Shown here: positions 23,052-32,909 of the stretch, piece by piece
Position numbering within the stretch: position 1 is the stretch's first letter
Layout: every line of letters starts with the position of its first letter
Source of the DNA: Zunongwangia sp. ESRF-bin46
GTDB lineage: Bacteria > Bacteroidota > Bacteroidia > Flavobacteriales > Flavobacteriaceae
Direction of reading: 5' to 3'
NCBI GenBank assembly: GCA_002631855.1
Contig: NTLF01000019.1
Coordinates: 248,001-312,000, forward strand
DNA: 64,000 bases
Position numbers and translations under genes: made by a program
Notes under the pieces: generated by a model
The model's database searches: none
Told to the model about the DNA's origin: nothing
The model's input: the letters and a program-made list of their open reading frames with translations, nothing else

Positions 23052-23816
23052 CTACTGCATTGGTTCAGCTTGCCCTATGTAAAGGTCAGCTTTTTTTGCT
23101 TCTTGTGAATTAGGGTACTCTTCAGTAATTTTTTTGAAATGCTTTAACGCCGCATCCTGCTTGCCTATTTGCAATGCCGTAATACCTGCTTTTAAAAGAA
23201 AACGAGGTGTCGTCAATTCGTTTTCACGCATATTAGCTGCTTCTTCATAGTACTTAAGCGCTTCATCGTTTTGCTCCAATTGTACAAAAGCATCACCAAT
23301 AGCTCCTTTTGAGATAGGCGCCAACATATCATCATCACTGCTAAAGTTATCTAAATGGTCGATAGCTTCTTGATATTTTTGAGTATTCAAATAAGCCATT
23401 CCTGCATAATAGTTAGCAAGGTTTCCAGCATCTGTGCTTCCGTAGTTATCGATTATATCAATAAAACCGTACTTACCTTCACCACCATTTAAGGCTAGGT
23501 TATAAAGTGAATCTTTAGATTCTGCAGTAAGTGCCATCTCGTAATAAGACTGTGCTTGGAACATTTCGTTCATCGCTTCAGCCTCTTTTGGTTTTTGGAT
23601 AAATTGCTCATACGCAAGGTAACCAAGCACACAAATTGCGATTGCCCCTACTATACCTAAAATATAATTTTGATTTTTCTCTACCCAAGCTTCGGTTCTT
23701 GAAGCTCCCGCGTCTAAGGTACTAAATACCTCTGCAGTTGTGCTTTCATCTTCAATTGCTTCTTGCTTTTCAGCTTTGTTCTTGGGTTTGTATCCACGTT
23801 TTTTGTACGTTGCCAT
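23052..23816 (-). CDS. TPR-containing membrane-anchored protein (YfgM-like topology)
   Basis: single TM after charged N-terminus, TPR units in C-terminal part. Confidence 0.8.
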   Translation of the reverse strand: MATYKKRGYKPKNKAEKQEAIEDESTTAEVFSTLDAGASRTEAWVEKNQNYILGIVGAIAICVLGYLAYEQFIQKPKEAEAMNEMFQAQSYYEMALTAESKDSLYNLALNGGEGKYGFIDIIDNYGSTDAGNLANYYAGMAYLNTQKYQEAIDHLDNFSSDDDMLAPISKGAIGDAFVQLEQNDEALKYYEEAANMRENELTTPRFLLKAGITALQIGKQDAALKHFKKITEEYPNSQEAKKADLYIGQAEPMQ

Positions 23817-23966
23817 AGTCTTGGTTTAATGATGGGCAAAAATAAAATTTTTAATGGAATTTAAAAGGGAATTTATTTAGTATTTTATAATATTTTGTGT
23901 TAGTTTTTTCAGAATTTTGTTGAAGAACGCTCAAGTTATACAAAAATACGCAACTTGTTCATATCT

Positions 23967-25046
23967 ATGGTTTTAGAAACACTTTCCTTACTCAATTATA
24001 AAAATTTTGATGCTATCACATTTCAGATGGACCCAAAAATCAACTGTTTTACGGGTCATAATGGGGTGGGAAAGACAAATGTGCTTGATGCAATTTATCA
24101 TCTTTCCTTCGGAAAAAGCTATTTTAACCCTATTACCAGCCAAAACATAAAACACAATGCCGATTTCTTTGTAGTTGAAGGAAATTATGAGAAAAACGAC
24201 CGTCCAGAAAAAATAATCGTGAGTGCCAAGCAAGGCCAGAAGAAAATGATAAAACGCAATGGAAAGGCCTATGAAAAATTCAGTGAACATATTGGGTTTT
24301 TACCGTTGGTTATCATTTCGCCGGCAGATCGTGACCTTATTATAGAAGGTAGCAGCACCAGAAGAAAGTTTATGGACGGGGTGATTTCGCAAGGTGATTC
24401 GCAATACCTCAATACCTTATTAAAGTATAACAAAACATTGGCGCAGCGTAATTCGCTTTTAAAATATTTTGCCGCCAACAATACGTTTAATCAGGACACA
24501 CTTTCCATTTACAATGAACAACTCCACGAGTTTGGGACGCTTATCTTCGGAAAGCGAGCTGCTTTTTTAGAAGAGTTCACCCCTATTTTCCTAAATCGAT
24601 ACAAATCAATAAGCAGCGGAAACGAAACGGTAGGATTGGAATATAAGAGTCAACTAAAAGAAAATGACCTTTTAACTTTACTGAAAGAAAACATCACCAA
24701 AGATAAAATTACACAATACACTAATTTCGGAATCCATAAAGACGACCTTGTTTTTGAAATTGATGGTCATCCCATTAAGAAGTTCGGTTCGCAAGGGCAA
24801 CAAAAATCGTATTTGATTGCTTTAAAGTTAGCGCAATTCGATTTTATAAAAGCACAAAGTAATGTAAATCCTATTTTGTTACTGGATGATATTTTTGATA
24901 AACTAGATGAGCAACGTGTTGAACACATTATAAAATTGGTTGACGATGAAAATTTCGGTCAATTATTTATTAGTGACACCCATGCAGACCGAACGGAAAA
25001 AGTAATTAAAAAAGTGCACCAGACCTATAAGATGTTTGCGTTGTAA
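23967..25046 (+). CDS. recF: DNA replication and repair protein RecF
   Basis: [40 protein letters not shown]; likely start 23967. Confidence 0.96.
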   Translation: MVLETLSLLNYKNFDAITFQMDPKINCFTGHNGVGKTNVLDAIYHLSFGKSYFNPITSQNIKHNADFFVVEGNYEKNDRPEKIIVSAKQGQKKMIKRNGKAYEKFSEHIGFLPLVIISPADRDLIIEGSSTRRKFMDGVISQGDSQYLNTLLKYNKTLAQRNSLLKYFAANNTFNQDTLSIYNEQLHEFGTLIFGKRAAFLEEFTPIFLNRYKSISSGNETVGLEYKSQLKENDLLTLLKENITKDKITQYTNFGIHKDDLVFEIDGHPIKKFGSQGQQKSYLIALKLAQFDFIKAQSNVNPILLLDDIFDKLDEQRVEHIIKLVDDENFGQLFISDTHADRTEKVIKKVHQTYKMFAL

Positions 25047-25062
25047 TTAAATTTCAGAAAAT

Positions 25063-25485
25063 ATGTTGAAAAAAACCGTATTCATATTACTTACTGTTTT
25101 TATTGTAGCGTGTTCACAACAATCACCAGATGAGCAACTACAAAACCTTCCCGGTTATTGGGAAATTGAATCAGTAGAATTCCCTGACGGAACTGAAAAA
25201 GAATACAACATAAGCACAACTATCGATTTTATTGAAGTAAATGGCACGGAAGGGATGCGAAAAAAAGTGAATCCACAATTAGATGGTACTTTTAAAGTAA
25301 GCAAAGATGCTGAAGCTTTTACCCCTAAAATAGAGCAAGATAGCTTACAGTTATATTACAAAACTCCTTTCGATACTTGGAAAGAAACTGTTTTATTAGC
25401 TAAAGACAGCACATTACACGTGTTAAACAAGGACGGAAACATCTATAAGTATAAAAAGTTCAGTACCTTTAATTTTAGCGAATAA
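25063..25485 (+). CDS. hypothetical lipoprotein
   Basis: lipobox TVFIVAC, 140 aa. Confidence 0.7.
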   Translation: MLKKTVFILLTVFIVACSQQSPDEQLQNLPGYWEIESVEFPDGTEKEYNISTTIDFIEVNGTEGMRKKVNPQLDGTFKVSKDAEAFTPKIEQDSLQLYYKTPFDTWKETVLLAKDSTLHVLNKDGNIYKYKKFSTFNFSE

Positions 25486-25504
25486 CCCACAAAAAAGACC
25501 AATT

Positions 25505-25801
25505 TTGGCTAGAAGAAATAAAGAAGAAAGCACGTTAGGTGATGTAATAAAGGATTTTATAGAAGCCAATAGATTACAGAAAGGATTGGATAAAATTTCG
25601 GTTAAGGAAGCTTGGCATGCAGTTATGGGTAGTGCTATTTCAAACTATACAACTGCTATAAAATTAGATAGAGAAGTTTTATATGTGCAGTTAAGCTCTT
25701 CGGTATTACGAGAAGAATTAAGTTATGGCAAAGAAAAAATAATAAAACTGGTCAATGAAGAATTAGGGAAAGACCTCATTAAAAAGATAGTATTACGATA
25801 A
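25505..25801 (+). CDS. DUF721 / DciA-like protein
   Basis: 98 aa, LGDVIKDFIEANRLQKGLDKISVKEAWHAVMG ... LREELSYGKEKIIKLVNEELG. Confidence 0.85.
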   Translation: MARRNKEESTLGDVIKDFIEANRLQKGLDKISVKEAWHAVMGSAISNYTTAIKLDREVLYVQLSSSVLREELSYGKEKIIKLVNEELGKDLIKKIVLR

Positions 25802-25803
25802 AA

Positions 25804-25827
25804 AAAAGCCGCTTTTCAGCGGCTTTT
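25804..25827. terminator. bidirectional terminator between convergent dciA-like and ndk
   Basis: AAAAGCCGCT-TTTC-AGCGGCTTTT perfect 10-bp stem. Confidence 0.8.
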
Positions 25828-25848
25828 GCAATTAAATAAAGTTACCAA

Positions 25849-26268
25849 TTAAAAAATCTCTCTTCCCGCAAAGTGGAATTGACTTTCAATTTCAGCATTT
25901 TCATCGCTATCACTTCCGTGAACGGCGTTTTCGCCAATAGAAGCGGCGTATAATTTACGGATAGTTCCTTCAGCAGCATCTTCTGGATTTGTTGCTCCAA
26001 TCAACGTACGGAAATCTTCTACAGCATTTTCTTTTTCTAATACAGCAGAAACAATAGGACCGCGCGTCATATATTCAACCAATTCACCAAAGAAAGGACG
26101 TTCTTTGTGAATAGCGTAAAATTCCTCAGCATCAGCTGTAGTCATTTGTGTTAATTTCATCGCTACGATTTTAAAACCAGAAGCGGTTATTTTTTCAAGA
26201 ATAGCCCCAATGTGTCCTTTTTCCACACTATCAGGCTTTAACATAGTAAACGTTCTATCTGTTCTCAT
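25849..26268 (-). CDS. ndk: nucleoside diphosphate kinase
   Basis: [35 protein letters not shown]. Confidence 0.97.
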   Translation of the reverse strand: MRTDRTFTMLKPDSVEKGHIGAILEKITASGFKIVAMKLTQMTTADAEEFYAIHKERPFFGELVEYMTRGPIVSAVLEKENAVEDFRTLIGATNPEDAAEGTIRKLYAASIGENAVHGSDSDENAEIESQFHFAGREIF

Positions 26269-26287
26269 GGTGTTTTTAAATTTTGTG

Positions 26288-26295
26288 CAAAAGTA
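26288..26295 (-). promoter_or_regulatory. Bacteroidota -7 element (TACTTTTG) for ndk
   Basis: minus-strand TACTTTTG 20 bp upstream of ndk ATG. Confidence 0.5.
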
Positions 26296-26332
26296 GCTAA
26301 ATACAACATAAAAACAAGTAATTTACAATAGT

Positions 26333-27370
26333 TTAATATTGCTGAATAAATTCTTCATATAAAACATTGTTTTCACCCCTTATTTGGTAAGTAACCTTCT
26401 CATTAGCAAAGTCAAAATTTAACACCCCAAAGTTTAATTGCTTGGTTCCTTCCCCTACTCTATACGGGTTATTGTCCATAGGTGTTCCCGGCCATGTGTG
26501 TGTTAATCCACTACTTGTAAAATCGACCAATGGATCTTCTAAACCGGGTACTTTTATTACAGAAACTTCGGCATGATGGCGATCGCCACTAAGTATTAAA
26601 ATATTTTTGGCTTTTGCATTTTTTAAAGTTTTGTACATTTTTTTTACTTCAGAAGGATGATTAGCCCATTTTTCAAATCCATGTTTGTCACTTAAAAACT
26701 GTATGCTACTTACAATTACGGTAAAATCGGCCGCGTCATCTTTCAGTTCATTTTCAAACCATTTCCATTGTTCGGCTCCTAAAATGCTTCCTCCCTCGCC
26801 TTCTTGCCAAGGTACATAGCGTTCATATTCATTTTTAGGATTGGGGTTAACCTTCAAAGGTCCACGAAAGTAGCGCGTATCTAACAAAATTACTTTTATG
26901 CTTCCAGCATCGGTTGTAAAGGTTTGCGCATGGTAAACTCCGTCTTTTTTTCTTCTTGGATCATCTTTCGGAAGGTTTAAAAAGTCTAAAAAAACTTGTT
27001 GTGCTTCTTCTTTTTTAAACCATTCTTTCCCTGCATCATTTTTTCCGTAATCATGATCATCCCATGTTCCTATTATATCTGTATTTTTTGCTAACTCTTG
27101 ATAGCCAGGGTTGGTTTTTTGCTTCTCATAATCTGAAGCCATTTTTTCCATATCATCGGTATCGGAATAGACGTTATCTCCTCCCCAAATAAATAAGTCA
27201 GGCTGAGTATTTATAATAGGTTGCCAAAGAGGTTGTTCTCGATCTTGATCGCTACAACTTGCAAAAATCATGGTAAAGGGTTCGTTGTTTTTTTCTGAAG
27301 AAACAACTTGCTCAGTTTCTTTACAACTCGCAATTATTAAAAGTGACAGTATAAAAAGTATCTTTTTCAT
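26333..27370 (-). CDS. PhoD-like alkaline phosphatase D family lipoprotein
   Basis: lipobox LLIIASC; IWGGDNVYSD, GTWDDHDYGKNDAG, LSGDRHHAEV; start corrected to 27370. Confidence 0.9.
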   Translation of the reverse strand: MKKILFILSLLIIASCKETEQVVSSEKNNEPFTMIFASCSDQDREQPLWQPIINTQPDLFIWGGDNVYSDTDDMEKMASDYEKQKTNPGYQELAKNTDIIGTWDDHDYGKNDAGKEWFKKEEAQQVFLDFLNLPKDDPRRKKDGVYHAQTFTTDAGSIKVILLDTRYFRGPLKVNPNPKNEYERYVPWQEGEGGSILGAEQWKWFENELKDDAADFTVIVSSIQFLSDKHGFEKWANHPSEVKKMYKTLKNAKAKNILILSGDRHHAEVSVIKVPGLEDPLVDFTSSGLTHTWPGTPMDNNPYRVGEGTKQLNFGVLNFDFANEKVTYQIRGENNVLYEEFIQQY

Positions 27371-27445
27371 CGTAGAAGTTATTTGAGGTTCAAAAATAAA
27401 GAAACTATTAAAGTTACATGTTATTAAATTGTATCTTCGCAGGAT

Positions 27446-28468
27446 ATGAACACCGAAATTACCGAACAAGTAAAAAAACTACTTGCCTCACCACAAAAAA
27501 TTGTTGTTGTTGGCCATAAAAACCCCGACGGAGATGCGATTGGTTCTTGCTTAGGTTTATCTTTTTTCTTAAACAGATTAGGCCATAAAGCAGACGTGAT
27601 TATGCCCAATGATTTTCCTGATTTTCTTAAATGGCTTCCCGGCTGTGATGATATTATTATACACGATAAGGACACAGATAAAAGCATAGAGGCTATAAAC
27701 AACGCAAGTTTAATCTTTACCTTAGATTTTAATGCGTTAAACCGCACTGGAAACATGGAACAGTTTCTGGAAGACTGCGATGCCAAATTTATTATGATTG
27801 ACCATCATCAAGAACCTGATGACTATGCACTTGTAACTTATAGCGATCCTTCCATGAGTTCTACAAGCGAAATGGTCTATCATTTTATAGATGCTATGGA
27901 CGAGTTAGGAGCTCTTTGTTTAGAAGTTTCTACACATTTATACACCGGAATTATGACCGATACCGGTTCGTTTCGATTTCCATCTACCACTGCCAAAACG
28001 CATCGTGTAATTGCTCATTTGATAGAAGTGGGTGCTAATAACTCGCAAATACATCAAAACATTTATGATGTAAACAGCCCTGACCGTATGAAGTTATTGG
28101 GGGTAGCCTTAAAAAATTTGAACATTTTGCCAGACTACAATACGGCATACATTACACTTTCTCAAAAAGAGCTAGACAAACACAACTTTAAAAAAGGCGA
28201 TACCGAAGGATTTGTAAATTATGCACTATCCATAAAAGGAGTAAAATTTGCCGTTATATTTATTGAAAATAAGCAAGATAAAATTATAAAGATGTCTTTA
28301 CGAAGTAAAGGTGATTTTTCGGTAAATACATTAGCTCGCGAACATTACAACGGTGGCGGACATACAAATGCAGCTGGTGGTAGAAGTACGCTTTCCTTAT
28401 CTAAAACCATTAGTGAATTTATTAGTATATTGTCTCAATATAAAATTGAACTTACAGATGCTTCATAA
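27446..28468 (+). CDS. nrnA: DHH/DHHA1 family phosphoesterase (bifunctional oligoribonuclease/PAP phosphatase NrnA-like)
   Basis: GHKNPDGDAIGSCLGL, DHH motif MIDHHQEPDDYA, GGGHTNAAGG. Confidence 0.88.
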   Translation: MNTEITEQVKKLLASPQKIVVVGHKNPDGDAIGSCLGLSFFLNRLGHKADVIMPNDFPDFLKWLPGCDDIIIHDKDTDKSIEAINNASLIFTLDFNALNRTGNMEQFLEDCDAKFIMIDHHQEPDDYALVTYSDPSMSSTSEMVYHFIDAMDELGALCLEVSTHLYTGIMTDTGSFRFPSTTAKTHRVIAHLIEVGANNSQIHQNIYDVNSPDRMKLLGVALKNLNILPDYNTAYITLSQKELDKHNFKKGDTEGFVNYALSIKGVKFAVIFIENKQDKIIKMSLRSKGDFSVNTLAREHYNGGGHTNAAGGRSTLSLSKTISEFISILSQYKIELTDAS

Positions 28469-29012
28469 ATTAGCTTCTTTATTTATTATTTTAATTGCAA
28501 TTATTTCTTGTAAAGGGCCAGAAGCCCGAAGACCAGTTCAACAATCTTCCGGTACTTTTATACAAGAATCTGCACAACGCAACAAAGCGTTATATGATGA
28601 AGAGAAAGAACACATCCAAAAAATAATTGATGCCGATACTACAAAGGACTATATCTCATCAGACACCGGTTTTTGGTATTATTACAATATAAAAGATAGT
28701 ATTGCTTCGCCTAAACCTGATTATGGAGATGAAATCACTTTTACATACAATGTTAAGGAGTTAAATGGGAAAACAATTCTTTCAAAAGAAGAAACCGGAT
28801 TACAGCATTATAAAGTAGACCAGACCAATCAAGATTTAATTTCTGGTATTCGAGATGGAATAAAACTTATGCAAGTAGGTGAAACGGTAACCTTTATATT
28901 TCCATCCTATAAAGCATTTGGATATTATGGTATAGAAAATAAACTAGGAACCAACATTCCTATTAAAAGTACAGTAACCTTAAAAACAATCAAACAAAAC
29001 CAAGAAAATTAA
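28458..29012 (+). CDS. gldI: gliding motility-associated lipoprotein peptidyl-prolyl isomerase GldI
   Basis: lipobox IAIISC; FKBP domain; overlaps end of the DHH gene; start corrected from 28353. Confidence 0.9.
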   Translation: MLHKLASLFIILIAIISCKGPEARRPVQQSSGTFIQESAQRNKALYDEEKEHIQKIIDADTTKDYISSDTGFWYYYNIKDSIASPKPDYGDEITFTYNVKELNGKTILSKEETGLQHYKVDQTNQDLISGIRDGIKLMQVGETVTFIFPSYKAFGYYGIENKLGTNIPIKSTVTLKTIKQNQEN

Positions 29013-29020
29013 AAGTAACC

Positions 29021-30127
29021 ATGAAAAAAATCACGCTATTATTTTTATTAATATCATTAACTTTTGTAGCCTGTAAAAGTAAATATCCCGATTTAAAAGA
29101 TGGTGTTTATGCAGAATTTGTGACCAATAAGGGAACCTTTGTTGCAAAATTACACAACGAACAAACACCTTTAACCGTTGCCAATTTTGTTTCTTTAGCA
29201 GAAGGTACTAATGGTATGGTAGATTCTATCTATAAAGGAAAAAAATTCTATAATGGATTAACATTTCACCGTATAATCAAAGACTTTATGATTCAAGGTG
29301 GAGACCCAGAAGGTACCGGTCAAGGGAACCCTGGTTACCGTTTTCCTGATGAAATTGTAGATTCATTAAAACATGACAAAAAAGGGATTTTGTCTATGGC
29401 CAACTCTGGTCCTGCTACTAACGGAAGCCAATTTTTCATCACATTAAAACCAACCCCATGGTTAGACGGTCGTCATACTGTTTTTGGTGAAATTGTAAAA
29501 GGGCAAGAAGTAGTAGATTCCATTGGTAATGTGGAAACCACTAAACCCGGTGATAAGCCAACAGACTCCATCTTTATGAAAGAAGTAAATATCATTAATA
29601 AAGGCAATGCTAAAGTATCTCACTTTACAGAGCAAATGGAAGAGATTGAGCGTAAAAAGAGAGAGAAAGAAGAGCGTATTGCTAAAGTAGCCAAAGAGAA
29701 AGCACTGGAGTTTGACAAGCTTCGCGAAGAAGCAGAAGAACTTCCTTCTGGAATTAAAATTTATTATAACAATAAAGGTGAAGGTGAAAAACCTAAAGAA
29801 GGTAGTAAAGTATTAATGAACTATGCCGGCTATTTTGATGACGGTCGTTTATTTGATTCTAATATCCTAGAGGTTTCAGAACAATACGAAAATGTGGATG
29901 AAGCCCGTAAAGCGGCTCAACAATACAAACCTGTTGAAACACAATATAGCACTGAAGCTCGATTGGTTCCAGGCTTTAGAGAAGGTTTACTACAATTAAA
30001 TGTAGGTGATAAAGCTACGATATTTATTCCATCGCACTTAGGGTATGGACAACGAGGCTACCCACCGTTAATTCCTGGTAACGCCGATTTAATTTTTGAA
30101 TTGGAATTAGTAGATGTTGTAGAATAA
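29021..30127 (+). CDS. dual-domain PPIase: cyclophilin-type followed by FKBP-type, lipoprotein
   Basis: cyclophilin motifs FHRIIKDFMIQGGDPEGTGQGNPGY, ANSGPATNGSQFFITL; C-term FKBP VLMNYAGYFDDGRLFDSN...GYGQRGYPPLIPGNADLIFELELV. Confidence 0.93.
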   Translation: MKKITLLFLLISLTFVACKSKYPDLKDGVYAEFVTNKGTFVAKLHNEQTPLTVANFVSLAEGTNGMVDSIYKGKKFYNGLTFHRIIKDFMIQGGDPEGTGQGNPGYRFPDEIVDSLKHDKKGILSMANSGPATNGSQFFITLKPTPWLDGRHTVFGEIVKGQEVVDSIGNVETTKPGDKPTDSIFMKEVNIINKGNAKVSHFTEQMEEIERKKREKEERIAKVAKEKALEFDKLREEAEELPSGIKIYYNNKGEGEKPKEGSKVLMNYAGYFDDGRLFDSNILEVSEQYENVDEARKAAQQYKPVETQYSTEARLVPGFREGLLQLNVGDKATIFIPSHLGYGQRGYPPLIPGNADLIFELELVDVVE

Positions 30128-30146
30128 ACAACAATTTATAACACAC

Positions 30147-30182
30147 AAAAAAGCCTCTTGATGTATTTCAAGAGGCTTTTTT
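30147..30182. terminator. bidirectional terminator hairpin
   Basis: AAAAAAGCCTCTTG...CAAGAGGCTTTTTT perfect 14-bp stem. Confidence 0.85.
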
Positions 30183-30198
30183 ATAGTAAAAAGACGTT

Positions 30199-31656
30199 TT
30201 ATTTCTTCGGAATACGTTTCAATGCTTCCAATACAAACTTCCAGTATTTTTGTGCAGAAGAAATACTCGCTCGCTCATCTGGTGAGTGTGCTCCGCGAAT
30301 GGTAGGCCCAAACGAGATCATTTCCATTTCAGGATAATTTTGACCCAAAATACCACATTCCAATCCAGCGTGGCACGCAGCAACTTCAGCACGTTCGCCG
30401 TTCATTTCTTCATATAATGAATCTAATAACTTCACAATAGAACTTTCCATATTCGGTGCCCAACCTGGGTACTCGCCAGAAAATTTCACTTTAAAACCAG
30501 CCATTTCAAAAACAGCTTGTAAGGTATTAGCCAAATCATCTCTTGAAGATTCTACCGAAGAGCGTGTTAAACACAACACTTCAACTATTCCACCTTCTAC
30601 AGTGATTTTAGCAATGTTATTAGAAGTTTCAACTAAATCTTCAATCTCTGGACTCATTCTATACACACCATTATGCGCTGCGTAAATAGCTTGAATAAAT
30701 TCTTTTTGAGAATCACCATCCATCATCTTTTTAGATGCTTCGGAATTTTTTTCCGTAGTAACGCTTAATTCCGGTTCTAAGTTTTTATACTCTTCTTTTA
30801 TTTTATTGGTTACCGTTTCAACTTCAGCTTTAAACGCATCCATTTTATCTGAAGCAACTGCTACTACAGCAACACTTTCCCTAGGGATTGCATTACGCAA
30901 ACTACCCCCAGCAACTGAAGCTATATGAATAAAATCTTGTGCGGCATACAAAACACGATTCATTAATTTATTGGCATTCCCCAATCCTTTAATAATATCC
31001 ATTCCACTGTGACCGCCACGTAATCCTTTTACAGTAATAGTAACCATTTCAGTATTGGCAGGCGCTTCTTCTTCAGAATACGTTTTAGTAGCCGTAATAT
31101 CTACACCACCAGCACAGCCTACTCCTATTTCGTCGTCTTCTTCAGTATCTAAGTTTAAAAGGATATCACCTTGTAATATTCCACCTTTTAAGCCTTTGGC
31201 ACCGGTCATTCCGGTTTCTTCATCTATAGTAAATAAAGCTTCTAATGCAGGATGCTCAATAGTATTACTTTCTAAAATTGCCATAATCGTGGCAACTCCC
31301 AATCCATTATCGGCCCCAAGAGTTGTTCCTTTAGCACGAACCCAATCGCCGTCTACGTACATATCGATTCCCTGAGTATCAAAGTCAAACTCGGTATGGT
31401 TGTTTTTTTGATGTACCATATCTAAATGCGATTGCATAACGATTGGTTTTCTATCTTCCATTCCTTCAGTAGCAGGTTTACGGATAATCACATTCCCTAC
31501 TTCGTCTTCAATGGTTTCCAGATTTAATTTTTTACCGAAATCTTTCATAAAAGCGATAACACGTTCCTCTTTTTTTGAAGGTCGCGGTACGGCGTTTAAA
31601 TCGGCAAATTTGTTCCAAAGTTCTTTAGGCTCTAAGTCTCTTATTTCTTCGTTCAT
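30199..31656 (-). CDS. pepD: aminoacyl-histidine dipeptidase (beta-Ala-His dipeptidase, M20)
   Basis: VMQSHLDMVHQKN, LGADNGLGVA, DEETGMTGA, GGHSGMDI. Confidence 0.94.
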   Translation of the reverse strand: MNEEIRDLEPKELWNKFADLNAVPRPSKKEERVIAFMKDFGKKLNLETIEDEVGNVIIRKPATEGMEDRKPIVMQSHLDMVHQKNNHTEFDFDTQGIDMYVDGDWVRAKGTTLGADNGLGVATIMAILESNTIEHPALEALFTIDEETGMTGAKGLKGGILQGDILLNLDTEEDDEIGVGCAGGVDITATKTYSEEEAPANTEMVTITVKGLRGGHSGMDIIKGLGNANKLMNRVLYAAQDFIHIASVAGGSLRNAIPRESVAVVAVASDKMDAFKAEVETVTNKIKEEYKNLEPELSVTTEKNSEASKKMMDGDSQKEFIQAIYAAHNGVYRMSPEIEDLVETSNNIAKITVEGGIVEVLCLTRSSVESSRDDLANTLQAVFEMAGFKVKFSGEYPGWAPNMESSIVKLLDSLYEEMNGERAEVAACHAGLECGILGQNYPEMEMISFGPTIRGAHSPDERASISSAQKYWKFVLEALKRIPKK

Positions 31657-31745
31657 AGTAATTTCTGTGTTAAAAACGCAAAATTAAGGTTTTAGACTCG
31701 TATTAAAAATTATGCGGTAATCAATTTACTTTGTATGTTTGAGGG

Positions 31746-32816
31746 ATGCGGCAAAAACGGACACAGCTTATTCTAACTCTCCTATTATTGGTTCAGGTTT
31801 TTGCACTGCAACTACTGAAGTATTTCCCAGAATTTGTAGAAAAATATTACAGTTTAGGCATCTACCCTATTATTACAAAAACGTCTCGGTATCTATTTGG
31901 TTGGGTTCCATTTTCGGTCGGGGATTTGTTTTATGTATTAATTTCAATTGTAGCCTTACGTTGGCTCTTTCTAAATTTTAAAAGAATTTGGAAACAACCC
32001 CTTGGTTTCTTTTTGGATATAACGGCAACTATTTCGGTCATATATTTTATGTTCCACATGCTTTGGGGTTTTAATTATTACCGCTTACCGCTACACAAGT
32101 CTATTGGTATTGAAGCCGATTACACAACTGAAGAGTTAGTGGAAACCACCAAGCGTTTAATTGCAAAGTCGAACCAAATGCATCGCCAATTAGGCTATGC
32201 AGACAGTGTGAAAATCGACCTGCCGTTCACTCAACAAGAAGTGTTTGATATTTCAGATAATGGGTACAAAAACTTGGAAGCACAATTTCCGAAGTTAGAA
32301 TATTCACCAAAAAGCATTAAAAAAAGCGGCTGGAGTTTAGGTTTAACCTATATGGGGTATAGTGGTTATTTAAACCCTTTTTCAGGCGAAGCACAGGTAA
32401 ACAATCTCATTAAAACTTATAAGTTTCCAGTAGTGAGCTGCCACGAACAAGCTCACCAGATAGGCTATGCGGCTGAAAACGAAGCTAACTTTATCGCAAC
32501 CTTAGCCACCTTAAACAGCGATGACGAATTTATACAATATTCCGGGTATATTTTTGCTTTGCGATACTGTGTTAATGAAATTGCCCGAAGGGATATGGAT
32601 ACTTACAATAATTTACTTACAACCATCAATCCAGGCATTTTAGCCAGTTATAAAGAAATGCGTGATTTTTGGTCAAGCTACGAGAATCCGTTTGAGGTAT
32701 TTTCAAAACATTTCTACAATTACTTCCTTAAGGCTAATAATCAATCAAAAGGAATTATGAGTTACAGTTATATGGTAGCCTTAGTCGTAAATTATTTTGA
32801 AGACAAGCCATTTTAA
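31746..32816 (+). CDS. DUF3810 family membrane protein with HExxH motif
   Basis: multi-TM N-terminus; PVVSCHEQAHQIGYAAENEANFIA. Confidence 0.85.
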   Translation: MRQKRTQLILTLLLLVQVFALQLLKYFPEFVEKYYSLGIYPIITKTSRYLFGWVPFSVGDLFYVLISIVALRWLFLNFKRIWKQPLGFFLDITATISVIYFMFHMLWGFNYYRLPLHKSIGIEADYTTEELVETTKRLIAKSNQMHRQLGYADSVKIDLPFTQQEVFDISDNGYKNLEAQFPKLEYSPKSIKKSGWSLGLTYMGYSGYLNPFSGEAQVNNLIKTYKFPVVSCHEQAHQIGYAAENEANFIATLATLNSDDEFIQYSGYIFALRYCVNEIARRDMDTYNNLLTTINPGILASYKEMRDFWSSYENPFEVFSKHFYNYFLKANNQSKGIMSYSYMVALVVNYFEDKPF

Positions 32817-32909
32817 ATTTCTTAATGCTTTGTTAAAATTAAGTTTACGCCTATCAAAATGTAACCAGTACATATATCTTTAGAATTCTAAAATTAAAAA
32901 CGCACATTA

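Noticed and set aside
28353-29012. Extended 219-aa form of GldI given by the ORF track
   Set aside because: The lipoprotein signal peptide starts at the internal Met at 28458; upstream residues overlap the DHH gene out of frame.
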